Shown here one piece after another: positions 34,551 to 43,154 of a stretch of DNA of 64,000 nt. Both the position numbers and the translations under genes were made by a program. The first letter of the stretch is position 1. Each line of letters opens with the position of its first letter. The notes beneath the pieces are model-generated. The model was given only the letters and a program-made list of their open reading frames with translations. It had not been told where the DNA came from and searched no databases. Origin of the DNA: an uncultured Muribaculaceae bacterium (GTDB taxonomy: Bacteria > Bacteroidota > Bacteroidia > Bacteroidales > Muribaculaceae); assembly GCA_910583525.1 (NCBI GenBank), contig CAJTXL010000016.1:11048-75047 (forward strand). Direction: 5' to 3'.

Positions 34551-35024
34551 TTAAAATTCAGTGAAAGCCAGCGGCAGCAGCGATGCTACCGAAGGCAGAC
34601 GATATATGGTTTCGCGTCCGACCAAGAGGACGGGCACGTGATGTCCGGCCCTAAGCTCGTATTCGAGTAGTGCCTGGCGGCAAGCACCGCATGGTGCTGT
34701 CGGCGGCTCGCATTCGCGGCCGTCTGTGCCGACCGAGGCTATGGCGAGCATTTGAAAATGCGCATCGGGATAATTTGCGCCGGCATAATAGCATGCCGAG
34801 CGTTCGGCACATGTTCCTGACGGAAAAGCCACGTTCTCCTGGTTTGCCCCGGTTACGGTGACGCCGTTGTCGAGAAGAATGGCGGCACCGACCCTGAAAT
34901 GACTGTATGGAACATAAGCCCCCGAAGTGGCTTTACGGGCAGCATCGACAAGCCCGCGCTCGACGGCATCAAGCTCGCTGTAATCTTTCGACAGAACAGG
35001 AATTACGATTTCTATTTCTTTCAT
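34551..35024 (-). CDS. cdd: cytidine deaminase
   Basis: 157 aa. Zinc-binding and catalytic motif C-A-E-R in SGTCAERSACYYAG, then PCGACRQ (PTAPCGACRQALLEYE) supplies the two other Zn Cys. Converts cytidine and deoxycytidine to uridine forms for pyrimidine salvage. Start ATG 35024 matches the usual beginning of the family; an upstream ATG (35048) overlaps the promoter. Confidence 0.95.
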   Translation of the reverse strand: MKEIEIVIPVLSKDYSELDAVERGLVDAARKATSGAYVPYSHFRVGAAILLDNGVTVTGANQENVAFPSGTCAERSACYYAGANYPDAHFQMLAIASVGTDGRECEPPTAPCGACRQALLEYELRAGHHVPVLLVGRETIYRLPSVASLLPLAFTEF

Positions 35025-35045
35025 TATGCGACGGTATTTAGTGTG

Positions 35046-35053
35046 CAAATTTA
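35046..35053 (-). promoter_or_regulatory. -7 box (TAAATTTG) for cdd-tyrS-DUF2007
   Basis: Minus-strand TAAATTTG, 21 nt upstream of the cdd ATG. Confidence 0.55.
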
Positions 35054-35115
35054 CGCTTTTATAGGCTAAAACAAAAATATGTGCGTCAAAATTTCGCGGT
35101 ATTGGATTTTTACAC

Positions 35116-35123
35116 TATTTTTG
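35116..35123 (+). promoter_or_regulatory. -7 box (TATTTTTG) for the TPR protein gene
   Basis: Plus-strand TATTTTTG, 70 nt upstream of the ATG at 35194. Diverges from the cdd promoter across about 60 bp. Confidence 0.5.
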
Positions 35124-35193
35124 CAGTCGCAAATGTTGCGTGCGTGCAGCGCGCGATATTTCTGACACGTAAAATCGAAAACCAATAATATCA

Positions 35194-35841
35194 ATGGAAC
35201 AGAACAACCCGACTGCCAAGCAGGTCGAAGAAAGCGAAGACATAGTAGCAAAAGCCCGAGCCAACAAGAAAACCATTATTTACGGTTTGATTACAGCTTT
35301 TGTCATCCTCATCGGGGTAATGATATGGCTTCTCGTATCACAGGCCGGAAGCCGCAAGGCCGACGAACTTGTCGCCAAAGCCGATGCGGCCATGGTAGAT
35401 TCAGTAGCCACCGACCTTTATGCAAAAGCAGCCCAGGCCGGGTATAAGAGCGGCAACCGTGCCGCCGCCGAAGCCGGCATCCGCCTCTATCGCGACGGCA
35501 AATATGAAGAAGCAATCAAATATCTCGACGACGCATCGCTCGATGACAACATCGCCGCCGCCGGAGTATATACCCTTAAAGGCGACTGCTATGTGAACCT
35601 CGAGCAATACGACCAGGCCATCAAATGCTACAACAAGGCCATATCGAAAGCCGACGAGAACCCCGAAATAGTGCCTTTCGTCCTTATAAAAGAGGCCAAC
35701 ATCTACCGCGCACAGAAAAACTTTGCGGCAGAAGCCAAATGCTACAAGACAATCATCGACGAATATCCCCAGTATGTGCTGAGCACACGTACTGACATCA
35801 AAAAATACTACGAGCGCGCAGTCGCATCGCAAGCCGAATAA
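35194..35841 (+). CDS. membrane-anchored TPR protein (YfgM-like)
   Basis: 215 aa. A cytosolic N-terminus of 27 residues is followed by one membrane helix (TIIYGLITAFVILIGVMIWLLV, about 27-48) and a periplasmic alpha-helical domain of two to three TPR-like repeats (AAEAGIRLYRDGKYEEAIKY; YTLKGDCYVNLEQYDQAIKC). Topology and size resemble YfgM, a companion of the Sec-linked chaperone network, but sequence identity is not evident by eye. Strong A/C bias in the coding strand. Confidence 0.8.
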   Translation: MEQNNPTAKQVEESEDIVAKARANKKTIIYGLITAFVILIGVMIWLLVSQAGSRKADELVAKADAAMVDSVATDLYAKAAQAGYKSGNRAAAEAGIRLYRDGKYEEAIKYLDDASLDDNIAAAGVYTLKGDCYVNLEQYDQAIKCYNKAISKADENPEIVPFVLIKEANIYRAQKNFAAEAKCYKTIIDEYPQYVLSTRTDIKKYYERAVASQAE

Positions 35842-35870
35842 AACGAGTTATACTCATCCATAACTGCGAA

Positions 35871-35903
35871 AGGACTGCCGCTTTTCCGTGGCAGTCTTTT
35901 TTT
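35871..35903 (+). terminator. intrinsic terminator after the TPR gene
   Basis: GACTGCC (35873-35879) and GGCAGTC (35890-35896) form the stem, followed by seven T. It ends 15 bp before the MATE start, so the MATE gene needs its own promoter or read-through. Confidence 0.85.
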
Positions 35904-35918
35904 ATGTATTGATTATTG

Positions 35919-37292
35919 ATGGAACCGAAAGCGTCTGAGAAACTGAACGAACTTGCCCACAAACCTGTGGGACGGCTGTTGTGGGAATATAGTCTCCCGG
36001 CTGTCGTGGGCATGCTGGTGATGGCTCTCTACAATGTTGTCGACAGAATATTCATAGGACAATGGGTCGGACCGGACGCCATAGCCGGACTCGCAGTCAC
36101 TTTTCCGCTGATGAACCTCGCCACGGCAATAGGCGTTCTGGTCGGCGTGGGGTCTTCGGCGAGAATGTCGATAGTTCTCGGAGCAAACCGCCATGATTTG
36201 GCCGAACGCATACTCGGCAACGCCTTTACTCTTACGATGGTGAACGGCATAATCTACATAGCGGTGTTTACTATATACCTCGACCCTCTTCTGCATCTTT
36301 TCGGTGCCAGTGAAAATACACTGCCTTACGGGCGCGAATATATGCTCATACTCATGCCCGGATGTCTGTTGACAAATATAACCTACGGATTCAACAATCT
36401 TATGCGTGCATCGGGCTATCCTCGCCGTGCCATGATGACCATGCTCATAGGAGCAGCTGTCAATACTGTTCTCGACCCATTGTTTATATATGTTTTCGAC
36501 TGGGGTATAGGAGGCGCGGCACTCGCCACCGACATAGCCATGGCCGTATCGGCTTTTTTCGTGATGGCACATTTTTTCCGTCGCGACAGCACACTGCGTT
36601 TCCGCCGCGGCATTTTCTCGCTTGATTGGAAAATTGTCGTCGGTATTATATCGATAGGAGCGGCTCCGGCACTTGTCAATGCCGCATCGTGCATAATAAA
36701 CGCGATTGCCAACAACGCTTTACTATATTACGGCAGCGACCGCGACATAGGTGCCGCCGGCATAATGGTAACGTACACATCGCTGATGGTCACCGTTGTG
36801 CTCGGCATATGTCAGGGCATGCAACCCGTGGTAGGATATAATTACGGAGCAAGGCAACTTCACCGTTTAAAGCACACATATATGTTGGCTGTGGCTGCGG
36901 CGAGTGTCATCACAGGCGTTGGCGGACTTTTCGGATTATTTTTCCCGTCGCTCGTCGGGCGAGTGTTCACCTCAGACGCATCTCTAATATCGGCAACCGA
37001 CACGGCGCTCGGAATATGCCTTGCCGTATTCCCGGTAGTCGGTTTTCAAATAATATCCACAGCTTTCTTCCAAAGTATAGGCAACGCCACGAAATCTATC
37101 ATAGTGAGCCTTCTCCGTCAGGTGATATTCCTTATTCCGTTGCTTATATTCATGCCCCGTGCCTTCGGTCTTGAAGGCGTATGGATGTCCTTCCCCATAT
37201 CTGACGCCGTAGCAACAATAATAACTGCAGCGCTCATATGGTCGCAATTCAGAATGCTGAGAAGAACCTCTACGACTTCTGATAGTCTGTAG
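35919..37292 (+). CDS. MATE-family multidrug/cation exporter
   Basis: 457 aa, twelve predicted helices in two halves. The first half begins LLWEYSLPAVVGMLVMALYN, the usual MATE N-terminal signature with VVDRIFIGQWVG; the second half carries the pseudo-repeat (PALVNAASCIINAIANNAL, YNYGARQL). NorM/DinF-type antiporters use Na+ or H+ gradients to expel organic cations. Start is ATG 35919 (the TTG at 35916 is less likely). Its 3' end overlaps the convergent AraC gene by 23 bp, which may allow antisense interference. Confidence 0.9.
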   Translation: MEPKASEKLNELAHKPVGRLLWEYSLPAVVGMLVMALYNVVDRIFIGQWVGPDAIAGLAVTFPLMNLATAIGVLVGVGSSARMSIVLGANRHDLAERILGNAFTLTMVNGIIYIAVFTIYLDPLLHLFGASENTLPYGREYMLILMPGCLLTNITYGFNNLMRASGYPRRAMMTMLIGAAVNTVLDPLFIYVFDWGIGGAALATDIAMAVSAFFVMAHFFRRDSTLRFRRGIFSLDWKIVVGIISIGAAPALVNAASCIINAIANNALLYYGSDRDIGAAGIMVTYTSLMVTVVLGICQGMQPVVGYNYGARQLHRLKHTYMLAVAAASVITGVGGLFGLFFPSLVGRVFTSDASLISATDTALGICLAVFPVVGFQIISTAFFQSIGNATKSIIVSLLRQVIFLIPLLIFMPRAFGLEGVWMSFPISDAVATIITAALIWSQFRMLRRTSTTSDSL

Positions 37293-38184
37293 GCGACATT
37301 CCCGTAAGGTGCTTGAAATATTTTCCGAACGATGACTGGTTGGAGAAATTCAAAGCATATGCCACCTGCTGTATGTTCTTTCCTGAATAACGCAACAGAT
37401 TTTTAGCCTCCATTATCACAAAATGGTCTATCCATTTAGCAGCCGAACGTCCTGTGGCTTCTTTTACAAGAAGCGACAGATATTTAGGTGAAATAAAAAG
37501 CTTGGAAGCATAGAAGTTGACAGAACGCTCTTTAGTATAATTCAAATGCACGAGTTTTATGAAATCGTGCACATAGTTGCTGCGCCTCGGTCCGATGCTC
37601 TCACTGCCTGACGTGTCTATTTTTTTGTACAGCAACAATATCAACTGATAAAATATTGCCGAAGTCATGCTTGAAAGAATGTGACGCGTAAGCTGGGTAT
37701 TGAAAGTATCGGACATTATACGCCACATAAGAGAGAAATAGCGTAAAAGCAAAGAAAGTTCGCTATCGGTAAGTTTTATTGCCGGACATTCGCGACCCAT
37801 TATAATTTCTCCCGATATGCTGTTGAAAGATATGTTCACATCTTGTAGAAAAGACTGCTTATATCCGAGCAGATGTATGTCTGCACCGCTGAGTTCGTAA
37901 TCGTTCCATTGCACAACAGTACCCGGGGGAAAAGACAGTGCAGCCGGAGCTTCTACTTCATAATTCTGAAAATTGAAGTTTAGATTTATTTTACCTTTTA
38001 CCAATAACATGAAAAGAGAATCTTCTACCTTGACTGCTCCGTTCATCAATTCTTTCGACATTCCTGATTGTTCAGAAACAAGATGTGAGTATACTATGCA
38101 GTTGTCAAATTGGCAAAACTCGGTAGAAAGATTAGCCAACATTTCAAGTTCGCCCGATTTATAGTTTTCTTCCATTTCTTTCAT
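37270..38184 (-). CDS. AraC-family transcriptional regulator
   Basis: 304 aa. Residues 1-190 form a cupin-like sensing domain without recognisable ligand. The C-terminal two-helix-turn-helix AraC domain (about 200-304) shows YVHDFIKLVHLNYTKERSVN, LFISPKYLSLLVKEATGRS and the final QQVAYALNFSNQSSFGKYFK, HLTGMSPTDYQKS. It converges on the MATE exporter, a plausible but unproven target. The gene is transcribed from an AT-rich region. Confidence 0.9.
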   Translation of the reverse strand: MKEMEENYKSGELEMLANLSTEFCQFDNCIVYSHLVSEQSGMSKELMNGAVKVEDSLFMLLVKGKINLNFNFQNYEVEAPAALSFPPGTVVQWNDYELSGADIHLLGYKQSFLQDVNISFNSISGEIIMGRECPAIKLTDSELSLLLRYFSLMWRIMSDTFNTQLTRHILSSMTSAIFYQLILLLYKKIDTSGSESIGPRRSNYVHDFIKLVHLNYTKERSVNFYASKLFISPKYLSLLVKEATGRSAAKWIDHFVIMEAKNLLRYSGKNIQQVAYALNFSNQSSFGKYFKHLTGMSPTDYQKS

Positions 38185-38196
38185 TCATTTACACGT

Positions 38197-38204
38197 CAAA
38201 ATTA
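38197..38204 (-). promoter_or_regulatory. -7 box (TAATTTTG) for the AraC gene
   Basis: Minus-strand TAATTTTG, 12 nt upstream of the ATG. Confidence 0.45.
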
Positions 38205-38790
38205 CTAATTTTTTGGATATATAAACGTGCAATATTACAATAAGGACATAAAATTAGCCCAATAAGACAAAACAGAACAATTATTACACATTCTCCAAAC
38301 CATACCGTAACTTATCTACACAATGCTGTTGATAAGCATTGAATAAGTCAACAACAACTTTATAAGAACTATTTTTGCTTTTATCGGATAAACATATAAG
38401 CAGCCACAAGTATGATATTTGCAAATTTTACACTATACTTTTTATTAGCGTTCTTCAAATATGATTTCAACACAAAAGAGGCGGTTTATCATCATAAAAG
38501 CGCCTCTTAAAGTTATGAAAATATGAACACAGATAGTTATCAACACTATGTTTATAATATATACTATTTGCTTATTATCAAATATTTGGTATGTTCATTA
38601 AAAGTAAAAAACAGCTATCTATTACACAATAATCCATATAGGCAAATAAATGACCGAAAAGTTATCACAGCTTTGAACACCATTTATTTTTCCTATTAAA
38701 TTTTGGTCTTGAAAAAATTTTTTTAAAACAAAGATTATAAAAATAAAAAGGAAAGCAACCGAATGTTGAAAACGCAGAAAAGCATCAAGC

Positions 38791-38830
38791 AAAAAAAACG
38801 GGCGCCTGAAGTGGGTGGTACTTCGGCGCC
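38791..38830 (-). terminator. intrinsic terminator of the sigma-factor gene
   Basis: Reading the minus strand, GGCGCC-GAAGT pairs with ACTTC-a-GGCGCC around a short loop, and an eight-T tract follows (38798-38791). Lies about 120 bp past the sigma-factor stop. Confidence 0.8.
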
Positions 38831-38950
38831 CCGGGGCAGACTTGAATCTTGACTTAGGTTTTTCCTTAGAAATAGTACTTATGTTGTAAGTATGATTGTA
38901 ATAAGGTAGGCGTAAAAATTAGAAACGGCATCTATGCCATGGAGTACTTG

Positions 38951-39454
38951 TCAGCGGTAGTCGCTGAAACGCTCCTGCAGTTTCTTTCTTGCCGTAAATA
39001 TGCGGCTCTTGACAGTGCCGAGAGGCAGTCCGATGTGGTCGGCTATTTCATTATATTTATAGCCTGCCACATGCATTGAGAAAGGAATGCGGTATTCGTC
39101 GGGAAATTCGTTGATGGCTGAGGTGATTTCCTGTGCACCATATGATTCTTCGGGAGACTCTATGCCGGAATCCTGGCTTAGGTTGAGGTGGTAGAGGTTG
39201 TCGGTAGTATCGACGATTGTAGCGGAACGTACGCCTCGACGGTAGTTGTTGATGAAGATGTTGCGCATGATGGTGAACACCCATCCTTTGAAGTTGGTGC
39301 CTTCTGCGTATTTTTCTTCATTGTCGAGGGCTTTGAGGGTAGTGTCCTGAAGCAAGTCATATGCGTCGTCGCGGTTCGATGTCAGCATATAAGCGAAGTT
39401 GAGCAGGTTGCTCTGTAGGTTCATCAGATTTGTTTGAAATTTTACGCTTGCCAT
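38951..39454 (-). CDS. ECF-type RNA polymerase sigma factor
   Basis: 167 aa. Region 2: NLLNFAYMLTSNRDDAYDLLQDTTLKALDN with the typical D-A-x-D-L-x-Q-x-T, and FKGWVFTIMRNIFINNYRR. Region 4: EFPDEYRIPFSMHVAGYKYNEIADHIGLPLGTVKSRIFTARKKL, with the HTH G-T-V-K-S-R. I use ATG 39454 (MASVKFQTNL), matching the family start; the frame stays open upstream through the promoter. No anti-sigma gene is adjacent, which is unusual for envelope-stress ECFs and more like regulators of housekeeping responses. Confidence 0.9.
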   Translation of the reverse strand: MASVKFQTNLMNLQSNLLNFAYMLTSNRDDAYDLLQDTTLKALDNEEKYAEGTNFKGWVFTIMRNIFINNYRRGVRSATIVDTTDNLYHLNLSQDSGIESPEESYGAQEITSAINEFPDEYRIPFSMHVAGYKYNEIADHIGLPLGTVKSRIFTARKKLQERFSDYR

Positions 39455-39499
39455 AATAGTGATTATTAGTAGGTGAAGAGATTTTTTTGTTTCACGTTT

Positions 39500-39528
39500 C
39501 AAAATTAATTTATGTGTGAACCTGCAAA
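39500..39528 (-). promoter_or_regulatory. promoter of the sigma-factor gene
   Basis: Minus strand: TTTG (39528-39525), 17 nt, TAATTTTG (39507-39500), about 46 nt ahead of the ATG. Confidence 0.6.
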
Positions 39529-39631
39529 GAAAAATCAAATGCAAATAAAAGTTAACGAAATAAATCTTATACAATTTTAGATATAAATATTTGAATATTA
39601 GTTAATTATAACTATATAAAATTATTACAGA

Positions 39632-39669
39632 TTTGTTACATATTAAAATTGTAATATATATGTAACAAA
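39632..39669. promoter_or_regulatory. 12-bp perfect inverted repeat, operator-like
   Basis: TTTGTTACATAT (39632-39643) and ATATGTAACAAA (39658-39669) flank a 14-bp AT-rich spacer, between the sigma factor and asnS. It could bind a dimeric regulator. A small hairpin AAAAGC-tgg-GCTTTT (39667-39681) abuts it. The remaining gap (39455-39773) holds the two divergent promoters. Confidence 0.5.
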
Positions 39670-39722
39670 AGCTGGGCTTTTCAGCATCATTTTGAACCAA
39701 TATATATTCTTTGCCGAGTATA

Positions 39723-39753
39723 GTTGCCTTTCGCAAAAAAATAGCTAAATTTG
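39723..39753 (+). promoter_or_regulatory. asnS promoter
   Basis: TTG (39723-39725), 20 nt, TAAATTTG (39746-39753), 20 nt before the ATG. Confidence 0.55.
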
Positions 39754-39773
39754 CCATCAAAAGCATTATAAAT

Positions 39774-41162
39774 ATGAAACGTACAAAAATTGCCGATATT
39801 TTCGATGCCGGCCTAATAGGCAAGCAGGTAAGCGTAAAAGGCTGGGTGCGCACACGCCGTGGTAACAAAAACGTTCAGTTTGTTGCCTTGAACGATGGCT
39901 CTACGGTGCGTAACCTTCAGATAGTATTTGATTTGTCGAAGTTTTCAGATGAAGAACTTAAAGCCGTCACTACAGGTTCGTCGATACATGTTACGGGCTT
40001 GTTGGTAGAATCGATGGGAAAAGGACAATCCTGCGAAGTTCAGGCTGAGACTCTTGAAATATACGGTACTGCCGACCCTGAGACATACCCCCTTCAGAAA
40101 AAAGGACATACGCTGGAGTTTTTGCGTGAAAAGGCTCATCTTCGTCCACGTACAGCTACCTTTGGCGCCATTTTGCGTGTACGTTCGGCCTTGGCTTTTG
40201 CCATACACAAATTCTTTCAGGAAAAGGGTTTCTTCTATCTGAACACTCCTCTTATAACGGCGAGTGACTGCGAAGGTGCAGGCGCCATGTTCCAGGTCAC
40301 TACCCTGCCTCTTGACAAACTGCCCAAGACTGAAGACGGTAAAGTAGATTACACTAAAGATTTCTTCGGCAAACCTACGGCTCTTACCGTATCGGGTCAG
40401 CTTGAAGGCGAACTCGGAGCCACCGCTCTCGGAGCCATATATACTTTCGGTCCTACTTTCAGAGCCGAAAATTCTAATACGCCGAGACATCTGTCGGAAT
40501 TTTGGATGATAGAGCCTGAAATGGCGTTCTACGACATCACCGACAACATGGATTTGGCCGAGGAGTTCGTAAAGTACTGCATACAGTATGCCCTCGACCA
40601 TTGCCGCGACGATATAGATTTCCTTGCCGAACATTTCGATCCGGAGCTTGTACAGCGGCTCGAGTTCGTACTCCACAACAATTTCGTGCGTCTTACCTAT
40701 ACAGAAGGCGTAGAGATACTCAAAGCTTCAGGACATAAATTCGAGTTCCCCGTAGACTGGGGTACGGATTTGCAGAGCGAACATGAACGCTATCTTGTAG
40801 AAGAGCACTTCAAGAAGCCTGTGATACTTACCGACTACCCGAAAGAAATCAAGGCTTTCTACATGAAGCAGAATGAAGACGGCCGCACCGTGCGTGCCAT
40901 GGACGTTCTCTTCCCGAAAATAGGTGAAATCATAGGTGGTTCTGAGCGTGAAGCCGACTACGACAAACTGATGACACGTATCGAAGAACTGCATATTCCG
41001 ATGAAAGACATGTGGTGGTATCTCGATACCCGCCGTTTCGGCACAGTACCCCACAGCGGTTTCGGTCTCGGCTTCGAGCGTCTTGTTCTCTTTGTAACGG
41101 GTATGACCAATATACGCGACGTGATACCTTTCCCACGCACACCGAACAACGCTGAATTCTAA
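39774..41162 (+). CDS. asnS: asparaginyl-tRNA synthetase
   Basis: 462 aa class IIb enzyme. N-terminal OB-fold anticodon domain (VSVKGWVRTRRGNKNVQFVA). Class II motif 2 near FGPTFRAENSNTPRHLSEFW and motif 3 near FGLGFERLVLFVTGMTNIRD, both with the AsnRS-type signature. Bacteroidota typically charge tRNA-Asn directly with this enzyme. Start is ATG 39774; the frame is open upstream into the promoter. A terminator follows. Confidence 0.96.
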   Translation: MKRTKIADIFDAGLIGKQVSVKGWVRTRRGNKNVQFVALNDGSTVRNLQIVFDLSKFSDEELKAVTTGSSIHVTGLLVESMGKGQSCEVQAETLEIYGTADPETYPLQKKGHTLEFLREKAHLRPRTATFGAILRVRSALAFAIHKFFQEKGFFYLNTPLITASDCEGAGAMFQVTTLPLDKLPKTEDGKVDYTKDFFGKPTALTVSGQLEGELGATALGAIYTFGPTFRAENSNTPRHLSEFWMIEPEMAFYDITDNMDLAEEFVKYCIQYALDHCRDDIDFLAEHFDPELVQRLEFVLHNNFVRLTYTEGVEILKASGHKFEFPVDWGTDLQSEHERYLVEEHFKKPVILTDYPKEIKAFYMKQNEDGRTVRAMDVLFPKIGEIIGGSEREADYDKLMTRIEELHIPMKDMWWYLDTRRFGTVPHSGFGLGFERLVLFVTGMTNIRDVIPFPRTPNNAEF

Positions 41163-41182
41163 ACAAGGAATAATACCATTAA

Positions 41183-41228
41183 AAAACGGGCGAGACTTTT
41201 TTGCGGTCTTGTCCGTTTTTCGTTTTTT
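41183..41228 (+). terminator. intrinsic terminator after asnS
   Basis: acgggcgagac (41186-41196) pairs with gtcttgtccgt (41206-41216), including two G-U pairs, and T-runs follow. Confidence 0.75.
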
Positions 41229-41272
41229 ATATCCTTTTAATGCAATAGTGGGCAATATACGTTGAAAATACT

Positions 41273-41280
41273 TACCTTTG
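41273..41280 (+). promoter_or_regulatory. -7 box (TACCTTTG) for pldA-DUF4369-comM-nhaC
   Basis: TACCTTTG, 17 nt before the ATG at 41297. The -33 element is not convincing. Confidence 0.5.
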
Positions 41281-41296
41281 CAAGTAAATCACTTCT

Positions 41297-42136
41297 ATGG
41301 GCAGATTGCTACGTTTATTATTATCCATTTTATTGTTATCTGTCGGTATTTCGGCCGGAGCACAGATATTGGTTACAGGAGGAGCGGACCCTCTTGACAT
41401 AGATAGCGTAAAACAAGATTTTTCCAATCAGCCGTATTTCGGTCTGTATAAAGACAATTATTTCATTTTCGGACCTGCAATAGGACCTAAAATATCGAAA
41501 CACAACACAAACGTAAAATTTCAGATTTCGATATCGCAACGTCTTACACGCAGCACTCTGCCGTGGGGAACTTATCTTTATCTGTTCTACACACAGAAAT
41601 GTTTCTGGAACGTGCTTGAGGAGTCTTTGCCGATGACAGACCTCAATTTTAATCCCGGCATAGGCATCACCAAGCCTCTGTTTGTGAAAAACAGATATAT
41701 AGGAAAAATGACTTTTCTAATAGAGCATGAAAGCAACGGGCGCGACAGCATACAGTCTCGTTCGTGGAACCGCGTGGCTCTTGCCGGTAATGTAATGGTG
41801 ACAAAAAATCTGATGGTGCATGCCAAGGCTTGGATTCCGATAGTAGACGGACAAAACAATAAGGATATTGTGAAATATTGCGGATTTTGCCAGTTCGGTT
41901 TCCAGGTCGTGAGCGATGATAAACGTTTCAGCGGAGGTCTTACGGTTGTTCCGCGAAAAAATTTCAGTTGCAACACCATTCTCGATTTGTCGTATCGCAT
42001 TTTCAAACGAGACAACCAGTATCTGTTCCTGCAATACTACAACGGTTACGGAGAAGGCCTGCTTGACTATAACAAATACCATTCGCAGTTGCGTATAGGT
42101 ATTCTTATAAAGCCTAAACTTTTCAGTGATTTCTAA
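41297..42136 (+). CDS. pldA: outer-membrane phospholipase A (OMPLA)
   Basis: 279 aa. Signal peptide (LLRLLLSILLLSVGISAGAQ). The catalytic triad can be aligned exactly with the E. coli spacing: His144 and Ser146 in EHESNGRDSIQSR and Asn158 in SRSWNR (E. coli His142, Ser144, Asn156). A second conserved region is QYYNGYGEGLLDYN. The enzyme is a 12-strand barrel that hydrolyses phospholipids mislocalised to the outer leaflet, keeping LPS asymmetry. The next gene starts at the base after its stop, so they are translated together. Confidence 0.93.
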   Translation: MGRLLRLLLSILLLSVGISAGAQILVTGGADPLDIDSVKQDFSNQPYFGLYKDNYFIFGPAIGPKISKHNTNVKFQISISQRLTRSTLPWGTYLYLFYTQKCFWNVLEESLPMTDLNFNPGIGITKPLFVKNRYIGKMTFLIEHESNGRDSIQSRSWNRVALAGNVMVTKNLMVHAKAWIPIVDGQNNKDIVKYCGFCQFGFQVVSDDKRFSGGLTVVPRKNFSCNTILDLSYRIFKRDNQYLFLQYYNGYGEGLLDYNKYHSQLRIGILIKPKLFSDF

Positions 42137-43147
42137 ATGAAAAACATTCTATATGCCATATACACTACATTAGTTTTTATATTTGTGGTGTCATGCTCTG
42201 ATACGGAGCAGTTCCGTGTCAACGGTACCATCAAAGGCGAACCGACCATGAACCTTCGTGCCGTCTATTATGCCGACGGGGCCTACCGTTCGGTGATAAC
42301 GGCTGTGAGAGGAGGCGAATTCGAATTCTATGCTTCGTCGAAACAACCTACATTGCTCGAAATCACCGATTACGACTACAAACCGCTTGGAAGGCTTTAT
42401 GTGAGCAACGGCAATGCGTATGAAATAAACATAGACCCTACCGACCAATATGCCGTAGAAGCCGGCGGTTCGGATATAAATACCCGATGGGCCGATTTTT
42501 TGCGTCAGAATGCCGACAGTCTGCGCACAGATGCAGGAAAGGCTGTTGCAGATTATGTAAGAACGCATCCCGACGACATAGTGTCGACTTTGTTGTTGCT
42601 GACTACCTTCGATTCGTCGGGTGCTGTAGTGGATGCCGATTCTCTTATGTCGCTGATAAAACCTGAAGCCCGACCATCGTCACTTACCGAAGGATATAAC
42701 TATATGCTGCAGCGTCTGGTGACATCTGAAGCGCTCGGCGATATGGATACTATAAGGTATATAGACCGTGGCGGAAATCTTATGGTCTTCGATGCCTCAA
42801 AGCAGAGATGCTCTTTGCTGTCGATATCCGTGCAATCGGACAAACGCACCGATTCGATTGTGCCGGCACTCAAAAGAATGAATAAAAAATATGACAAAAG
42901 CGAATTTGCCATGCTTGATTTTTCGCTTGACAGCGACACCACGCTATGGAAAAGTTCAATTCGCGTTGACAGCGCCGACTGGAAACAAGGATGGGCACCC
43001 GGCGGACTTGCAGCCATAGGTATAGGAAAGCTTGGAGTGCCGTCGGTTCCTTTCTTTATAGTGTGCGACTCGACGGGTAATCAGCTATACAGAGGTCCGC
43101 ACATAAAAACGGCGGAAAAAACAATAAAGAATATTCTGAAAAAATAA
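42137..43147 (+). CDS. DUF4369 lipoprotein, thioredoxin-like
   Basis: 336 aa. Signal with a lipobox-like FIFVVSCSDTEQ, so Cys20 is probably lipidated and the protein sits in the periplasm or on the outer membrane. DUF4369 segment at the start (FRVNGTIKGEPTMNLRAVYY), a helical linker, and a thioredoxin-fold C-terminal half ending in GVPSVPFFIVCDSTGNQLYR. No CxxC is seen, so disulphide exchange is unlikely. Adjacency to pldA suggests an envelope role; nothing more can be claimed. Confidence 0.85.
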   Translation: MKNILYAIYTTLVFIFVVSCSDTEQFRVNGTIKGEPTMNLRAVYYADGAYRSVITAVRGGEFEFYASSKQPTLLEITDYDYKPLGRLYVSNGNAYEINIDPTDQYAVEAGGSDINTRWADFLRQNADSLRTDAGKAVADYVRTHPDDIVSTLLLLTTFDSSGAVVDADSLMSLIKPEARPSSLTEGYNYMLQRLVTSEALGDMDTIRYIDRGGNLMVFDASKQRCSLLSISVQSDKRTDSIVPALKRMNKKYDKSEFAMLDFSLDSDTTLWKSSIRVDSADWKQGWAPGGLAAIGIGKLGVPSVPFFIVCDSTGNQLYRGPHIKTAEKTIKNILKK

Positions 43148-43154
43148 CGATACC

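Larger units (their letters stand above)
38185..38950. other. candidate chromosomal replication origin (oriC), AT-rich intergenic region
   Basis: 766 bp with no credible ORF, strongly AT-rich. Three 9-mers differ from the DnaA box TTATCCACA at one position: TTATCTACA at 38312, TTATCAACA reversed at 38327-38335, and TTATCAACA at 38537. A shorter relative, TTATCACA, is at 38662. An A/T-only style tract (38700-38750) could be the unwinding element. An 8-bp hairpin AAGAGGCG/CGCCTCTT (38476-38508) lies between the boxes. Base skews of the flanking genes switch here (see findings). dnaA is not in the window. Confidence 0.5.
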
